Assembly (NCBI GenBank): GCA_019454045.1
Contig: SKCR01038152.1
Coordinates: 248,001-312,000 of the forward strand
DNA length: 64,000 bases
Reading direction: 5' to 3'
Source: Zanthoxylum bungeanum
Lineage: Eukaryota; Streptophyta; Magnoliopsida; Sapindales; Rutaceae
Shown: positions 58,404 through 64,000 of the stretch, piece by piece
Numbering within the stretch: position 1 is the first letter of the stretch
Layout of the letters: every line of letters begins with the position of its first letter
Position numbers and translations under genes: made by a program
The notes under the pieces: generated by a model
What the model saw: only the letters and a program-made list of their open reading frames with translations
Database searches by the model: none
What the model was told of the DNA's origin: nothing

Positions 58404-60357
58404 TGTTAGACAGTAATGACCCATAGCGTCACTATTTTGTAAATGATATTGTATTATTGTACAAAATTAACTATGTAGTAATGAAATTGCCTTTTACCGT
58501 TTTGTAATTTATTTACTTTGATATATAAATGGTAAAAGTCCCTATGATTAGTTCCGGATTGTGATGATATGAGACAGTATCAATCCATAAAGGTTTAATC
58601 ATTAAATATCCCTAGTCGTAGTATTATCGAGATTGGACATCGATAATGCGGAATAGACTAGTACTGCACTTGTGCATGTTGTGAGGGCACAACGGCATAG
58701 TTCTCATATTTAAGTATTGGATATTATATGCAAGTGCGGTAGGAGGTTGTGTTTTACCGATGGTACGGAAAACAGCTTCGCTCTGGATAGACCCCGCGGA
58801 GTCCCATTGGTAGTATGTCTGCGTGTCTATGGGAGTCCGCTTCAGGGTAGGTGCATATGATCTTAACCTGAGATTTGCATCGCTAGTACTTACGACAATC
58901 GGTAAAATTTAGGTTTGGTGGTCCAGGGCTTTAACGGGTTCTGTGTATACCTCTTCTGGGTTTATCGAGAATCGTAGTGTACTGGGTGTGATGTCAAGAT
59001 GGAAGTATCACTTCAGACATATGGAGATGATGATCGCGAGGGATACAGAACTAGTACTCTATAATGGTTGCAACCATCGGGATAATATGACTAGGTCAGG
59101 ATTATCCGATTCAAAGAGACTGGTTGCTTGATGTCCGATATGTGTATCGTACGGGGCAGACACATCTCCAGCCCCAGGCCTTACATGTGATCATCCGATA
59201 CTGGTTCGATATACACTATACTACGGTATACTACGCCTGTTATAGATCTAATATTCCAGTAAGAATATTTCTAGAGAATTGGGTAGGCATGGCGTTTTGC
59301 TAGAGAAGCTAACCTTGTCTTGTAAATCGGTAAAAACGTAGTACTTGGTACGTACGTGTTCGAATAGTTCGACAACCGGATTTACTGCCAACATATCTAG
59401 AGGTCTCTTGGGTCGCTTCCCGAAGATTCACCAATGACGTATGATTCAAACTCGATTAATCTTGGATTAATTACGGAGAGACTTTATCTTGGATAAAGTA
59501 CTATATAAAGAGAGAGAACGATTAATTTAGAATTAATCGTAAAATTATTATATTCGATATAATAATCGGAATTCGATTTCGACGCGAAATTAAAATTAGA
59601 TTTTAATTCGGGCAAACGAGTTATTTAGAATTAATTCGTTAGCGACGTAAATAAATTTCGCTAGGCGCAATTATTTATTTAAATTCGATTTAATTAACGT
59701 CGCGACGTAAGTTCGGTATTTCGGAAATATCGGATCCGAACGCGTGAGTGCAAGTGGGCCCACTTTCATTTGGAAACGTGTGGGGCCCACATGACACATG
59801 TCATTATTTGCATTATTTAATGTTGAAGTATTGCATGAAGATAGTGTACAAAGCACTCAAAGGTTATTGCATGGAAATTGAGTGTTAGACACTCTAAGCC
59901 TTTGCATGGTTTGTGTCATAAGTATATTATTATTTAATAAATTATGACATAAATATAAATTGATTTTTGAAACAAAAAATCATCTCTTCTCTCTCTCAAA
60001 TTACCGAAACAGTGGCATTGTTTTGGCTCTCCAATTCTTCATTTGTTTTGTGGCAGACAAGAAGAAGAAAGTGTACTTGTTTGGAACTCTAATACACAAC
60101 TTTGGCTAGCAACATCAAGGGATCATACAAGGTGTTATGGGAAACTCATCTTAGAGCTTGGAAGGATCAAAATAGCTTGGAGCTTCTCTTTTCTGCTTGG
60201 CCGAATCCTTCACTGCACAAAGGAGCAAGTTTTGTTTCATCAAACGCATCCACATTCCGTTTTTGTGAGTATTGATTCCGCCATACTTCAATATAGTTTT
60301 TTTCATATATATTTTGCTTGTGCTTTTGATCTTGGGACATGGATTAGATTTCCAACA
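58404..60357 (+). repeat. H 3' LTR
   Basis: 1954 bp, TGTTAGACAG to TCCAACA, matching 50258-52213 with mostly single-base indels and few substitutions (for example GCAAGTGGG versus GCACGTGGG near 59751). The open frame running from here into G (60043-60453) is a junction artefact. Confidence 0.95.
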
Positions 60358-60362
60358 ACCCA

Positions 60363-62943
60363 CACGACCAAACACACAAAGCAGGACCCACCAAAAAACC
60401 ATCACAACACACGAAGAACCGACGAACAGCCCAAAAAACTACAAACACTCTGAAGGGGACCAAACACCGAACAATCACTCCAAAACGGCGAATCCCATCC
60501 CTTACAAGCACACTAAATAACATTGAAAACGCATACGGCAGCCCTAAACACACACATAAACAGCCCCGAACCACACCATAACACACCGAAAATAACGCCC
60601 AAAACGAGCCAAAACATCCCAAAAACAGTAAACTAAAAAATACAACAGCAAAAACAGTAGCAATAGCAGCGAATTGAGTCAAAAGTAGCTGCAAAAGGGA
60701 GGAGAACGACGACTCAAAACAGTAAGACCACGAACGAGAGCAGTGACCAGTGAACCAGAAGAGTTGCGGAGCATCACCCTTCCGACGATCGTGGTACCGT
60801 ACATCCGAGAGGTGATTTAAGGTTAGACCTGAGGGACTTTTCTCATTAGTTTATATTCGTTTTTTTGTTTTGTTATTGAATTCTATTCGCATGAGTCGTT
60901 TGTGGATGCATGTTGTCCTTGGATGAAGAAAGAGTGTCACCTCTTGTGGTATATAGGATGGAAACCCATACGTAAATTCCATAGCCAAATCCGAATGGAC
61001 GGTAGTGCGGTCAGAGTACTTGGGATACAACTCACGTACAATTGAGTAAACGGCACCTTCCTTTGTTTCATGTTGGATGGTTTACTATTTTCTTGTTACT
61101 TGAATTCTGTATGTTGCTTATTTGTGCATGATACGTCGAGTGCATGGGCTAGTAAGTGCGATGAAAGGTCCCTAATTGGAGGGGTTAAAATCCTTCACCA
61201 CGATGCTTGCCGCACCGATCGATGTGTGTTCGGTTGAATGCGAGAAACGTTCAATCAGGCATACTAGTTTGATATGATTGTCTTTATTTTCGTATGCATG
61301 ATTCAATCGAAGCGCATGGGCTTAGTAAGTGTGATGTGAGATCCTCTATGGGGAGGGGCTAAAGACCTTTACCACGATGCTTTGCCGCGCCGGTTGATGT
61401 GTGTTCGGTTGGATACAAGATACATTCATCGGGCACACTGTTTAATATTATTGCTTTTAATTCTTTGTATGTATGATTCAGTCGAGCGCATGGGCTTAGT
61501 AAGTGTGATGTGAAATCCCCTATGGGGTGGGGTTAAAGCCCCTTACCACGATGCTTTGCCGCGCCGGTTGATGTATGTTCAGTCGAATACGAGATACATT
61601 TGATCGGACATATTGAATTTGACATTGTCATCTTTATTCTTTGTGTTGCATGCATCAGATCTGGTTCCGTTTGAACGCGTTCTCGGAAGCTACACAAACG
61701 CGAACCTTTTGTTTACCGTTCGTACGCGTTCACGAACGCTACGTGAACGCACACGCACTTTCTTAGTTTCATAATGCATCAGGTCTGGTTCCGTTCGAAC
61801 GCGTTCTCGGACGGTACACGAACGTGAACCTTCTGTTTACCGTTCGCACGCGTTCTCTAACGCTACACGAACGCACACGCACTTTCTTAGTTTCATAATG
61901 CATCAGGTCTGGTTCCATTCGAATGCGTTCTCAGACGCTACACGAACGCGAACCTTCTGTTTACCGTTCGCACACATTCTCAAACGCTATGCGAACGCAC
62001 ATGCACTTACTTAGTTTCATAATGTATCAGGTCTGGTTCTGTTCGAACGCATTCTCGGACGCTACACGAACGCGAACCTTCTGTTTACCATTCGCACGCG
62101 TCCTGGAACGCTACGCAAACGCACACGCACTTTCTTAGTTTCATAATGCATCAGATCTGGTTCCGTTCGAACTCGTTCTCGGACGCTACACGAACGCGAA
62201 CCTTCTGTTTACCGTTCGCACGTGTTCTCGAATGCTACGCGAACGTGCACCCACTGAATTGAGTCCTCTTCATTAGATTTAATGCATAGTTTTCCTAGTG
62301 GCTATCCCCACATGTATGAATACGAACGTGTTTAATGTATTACAATTCATATGCTTATATCATGATAACGTTTGAGTATTATTTCTTGCGGTATATCGGA
62401 TGGAAACATAGACGTAAATTCCGTCACCGATTCCGAATGGACGGTAGTGCGGTCTATACTTGGGATACAATTCCATGTACCACTTGGAAAAGTGCCCATA
62501 TGTGTGCTTGTATGGTTAATATGTGTGCTTGTGTTTTCTTGAATGTAATATGCCAATGAAGTTGTATGTTCGTTGCTACTTTGATATATTTTTAAGCATG
62601 CAATTTTAGATGTGAGATATATGTGAAATGTGTGCATAAGTTTTATTTTGTATATGGGAATTTAGAAGCATGATACTCTTGGAAATAAGTGTTACTTAGC
62701 TTGATTAAATTATCACATAAATCCTTTCATTACAAGTGACATGAGTAAGGGACCATTCCGAACCCAACGGTTTGAGGTCTTCCCTTGCGAAGGGTGAGTG
62801 CGGCCTTAAATCTCATTTTCCCGGTTCACACCGGGTGGCGACTCCATTATTCTCCGGTTTAGTCCCCTGTGGCTATTCCGTACTCCCGACTAGGCCGCGA
62901 GCCTAGGACAGCATGCCTCACCCATTTTTCTGTGTTGTCCACA
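60363..62943 (+). repeat. G 3' LTR, right part
   Basis: It resumes after H's TSD (60358-60362) and carries the bracket block (60948-61045), the 176-bp units, the five 124-bp units (61655-62246), the second bracket block (62389-62485) and the terminal TTGTCCACA. The TSD GTTAT follows at 62944-62948. Confidence 0.93.
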
Positions 62944-62948
62944 GTTAT

Positions 62949-64000
62949 GTAATGGGTAGAAGCAATACTTGTGCTAGCGAGAGAGAGGAAATAGAGAGAT
63001 TTGATCAAGGATCAATGTATTTAAGTATCCATCCGCATATCATTATTATATTTAATTACGCACTTTATTATGTGTTTAGAATACATGTTTAAGGGTTTAT
63101 GATGATGAGACCTTAACAAAGATAATAAATTGGTTGCCAATTTTCATGCGAAAATCACTCACAAAATATTAAGCGTTTTTCCTTCCATTGAGTGATTCTT
63201 ACTCAAGATCCAAGACTGGCATTAGTTTGTTGGCCAAAGTCAAGACCTTTGTCCGTCGCAGATGTGCTTGAATCATGAAAGCTTTGTTCCATATTGGTGT
63301 CTTGTCCAAGTCGTGATTTGTTGGCCAAAGTCAAGATCACTTCTTGTCCATCGACATTGATTACGAAGCTTTACATGGTCAATGGGTTCCGCTTAACTGG
63401 GATCATTAAGTTTGTTGTGCCAAAGCCAAGGCTTAATTGATTCAGAGGAAAAAGGTTAGGGAATATATTGGCATATATAAGATATATGTTTCGGACTTGG
63501 ATGTCCACCTACTGGATCTAGGAATTGGATTGGATCCAATTGATCTTAGAGATCTACCTAGTTAAGTATCATACAATTTGTTGGCCAATGTCAAGATTGT
63601 GTGTTATTTAACGGGATCCTAGCCCACTAGGAAACAAGGTTTCCCGAGTACTCAACAGAGGGTTAGAGGCTCGCCAAAAAATAGTGGTAGGCAAGTATTA
63701 GATTTGCAATTTCGTTTAGATACTTGCCACACGCGCAAATTTCATTTTTCGTCAAATTAATATATTAGTTGGACTAATATTTAATGTTATCTTAAAACAG
63801 TTGGACTGTATTCAAACTATTTCAATTAATAATTGATTTTATAATTGGATTATAGTAATCAATGTAATTGAATTTAACAAATAAAATATATAGTTGATTA
63901 TATAGTTGGACTATAGTAATCATTATAATAAATAGTAACTGAAATCATTGATTAAATAGTTGGACCATTAGAATCAAGATTAAATTGAAAGATTAGTGTT
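62949..64000 (+). other. C 5' leader, right part
   Basis: It continues from 42294 (AGAAGTGTTAT then GTAATGGGTAGAAGC), colinear with H from about 53505. It holds leader hairpins at about 63216-63252, 63307-63346, 63401-63443 and 63561-63612, and the TGG-spacer row from about 63770 to 63975. Gag would start just beyond the window. Confidence 0.85.

Larger units (their letters stand above)
50258..60357 (+). mobile_element. Element H: near-autonomous Ty1/copia (Angela-like) retrotransposon
   Basis: 10.1 kb. 5' LTR 50258-52213, PBS, 2.2-kb leader, gag-pol 54424-58389, PPT, 3' LTR 58404-60357. Perfect TSD ACCCA at 50253-50257 and 60358-60362. The 5' terminus reads TTTAGACAG where the 3' LTR has TGTTAGACAG. 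LTRs look very similar. The domain order protease, integrase, RT, RNase H defines Ty1/copia. The integrase and Gag wording recalls the Angela clade (from memory, unverified). Confidence 0.95.
42295..62943 (+). mobile_element. Element G: gag-only, non-autonomous Ty3/gypsy (Tat/Ogre-like) element
   Basis: 5' LTR 42295-45596 (3302 bp); 3' LTR 49505-50257 plus 60363-62943, split by H. Perfect TSD GTTAT at 42290-42294 and 62944-62948. The interior is only 3.9 kb with a PBS-like site, a gag with one in-frame stop, tandem repeats and a PPT. No protease, RT, RNase H or integrase motif is visible in any frame of 47920-49504. This structure matches the class known as TR-GAG or gag-bearing large derivatives, which depend on a partner for reverse transcription and integration. 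Confidence 0.9.
19822..64000 (+). mobile_element. Element C: outermost Ty1/copia element of the nest (3' part off-window)
   Basis: Its 5' LTR is in two pieces (19822-20511 and 39794-41024) around B. Its PBS is at 41026-41037. Its leader is in two pieces (41038-42294 and 62949-64000) around G. Removing B and G restores a continuous copia LTR plus leader colinear with A and H. The first ~110 bp of the LTR are missing at the junction with D. Gag-pol and the 3' LTR lie beyond the right edge. Confidence 0.85.

Noticed and set aside
60043..60453. 136-codon open frame across the H/G boundary
   Set aside because: It starts in H's 3' LTR and ends in G's LTR, crossing the insertion junction; no motif is present.

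Overview
The window is plant nuclear DNA made entirely of LTR retrotransposons; I see no host gene, tRNA or rRNA gene. The evidence is: LTRs of about 2 to 3.3 kb bounded by TG...CA, primer-binding sites complementary to plant initiator tRNA-Met (TGGTATCAGAGC), polypurine tracts, 5-bp target-site duplications (TSDs), Ty1/copia gag-pol proteins resembling the Angela lineage, and one gypsy element with a Tat/Ogre-type Gag. The nesting suggests a repeat-rich intergenic or pericentromeric region of an angiosperm. The species cannot be read from the sequence.

Layout. Element E (minus strand, 1-9225, left end outside the window) sits in an older minus-strand LTR fragment F (9226-10345). Next is an unrelated 1.8-kb solo-LTR-like unit (10346-12141), then a truncated minus-strand copia element D (12142-19821). 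From 19822 to past the right edge lies copia element C (plus strand), the outer host of a nest. B (20512-39788) is inserted in C's 5' LTR. A (28871-38833, TSD AAAAT) is inserted in B's 3' LTR. G (42295-62943, gypsy, TSD GTTAT) is inserted in C's leader. H (50258-60357, TSD ACCCA) is inserted in G's 3' LTR. The insertion order is therefore C before B before A, and C before G before H.

Coding capacity. Only H carries near-complete gag-pol, interrupted by three small frame lesions. D keeps broken but recognisable protein blocks. A, B and E share the same lesions (an 11-bp deletion in integrase, a stop after the GLKQA motif, a deletion of about 185 bp in the RT/RNase H region) and encode nothing useful. 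A nevertheless has two very similar LTRs and an exact TSD, so this is best read as a non-autonomous subfamily mobilised in trans by relatives such as H. G has only gag, broken by one in-frame TAG, and no pol.

The most unusual signal is RNA/DNA structure. (1) The 5' leader of the copia family carries four hairpins with a near-constant loop (three contain the self-complementary TTGGCCAA) on stems whose base pairs covary between copies. (2) Just before gag lies a row of short perfect inverted repeats with TGG spacers. (3) The LTR carries a further near-continuous row of inverted repeats with a 3-nt T-N-G spacer, again with compensatory changes. Together these look like a conserved packaging, dimerisation or regulatory architecture. 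I do not know a description of it.
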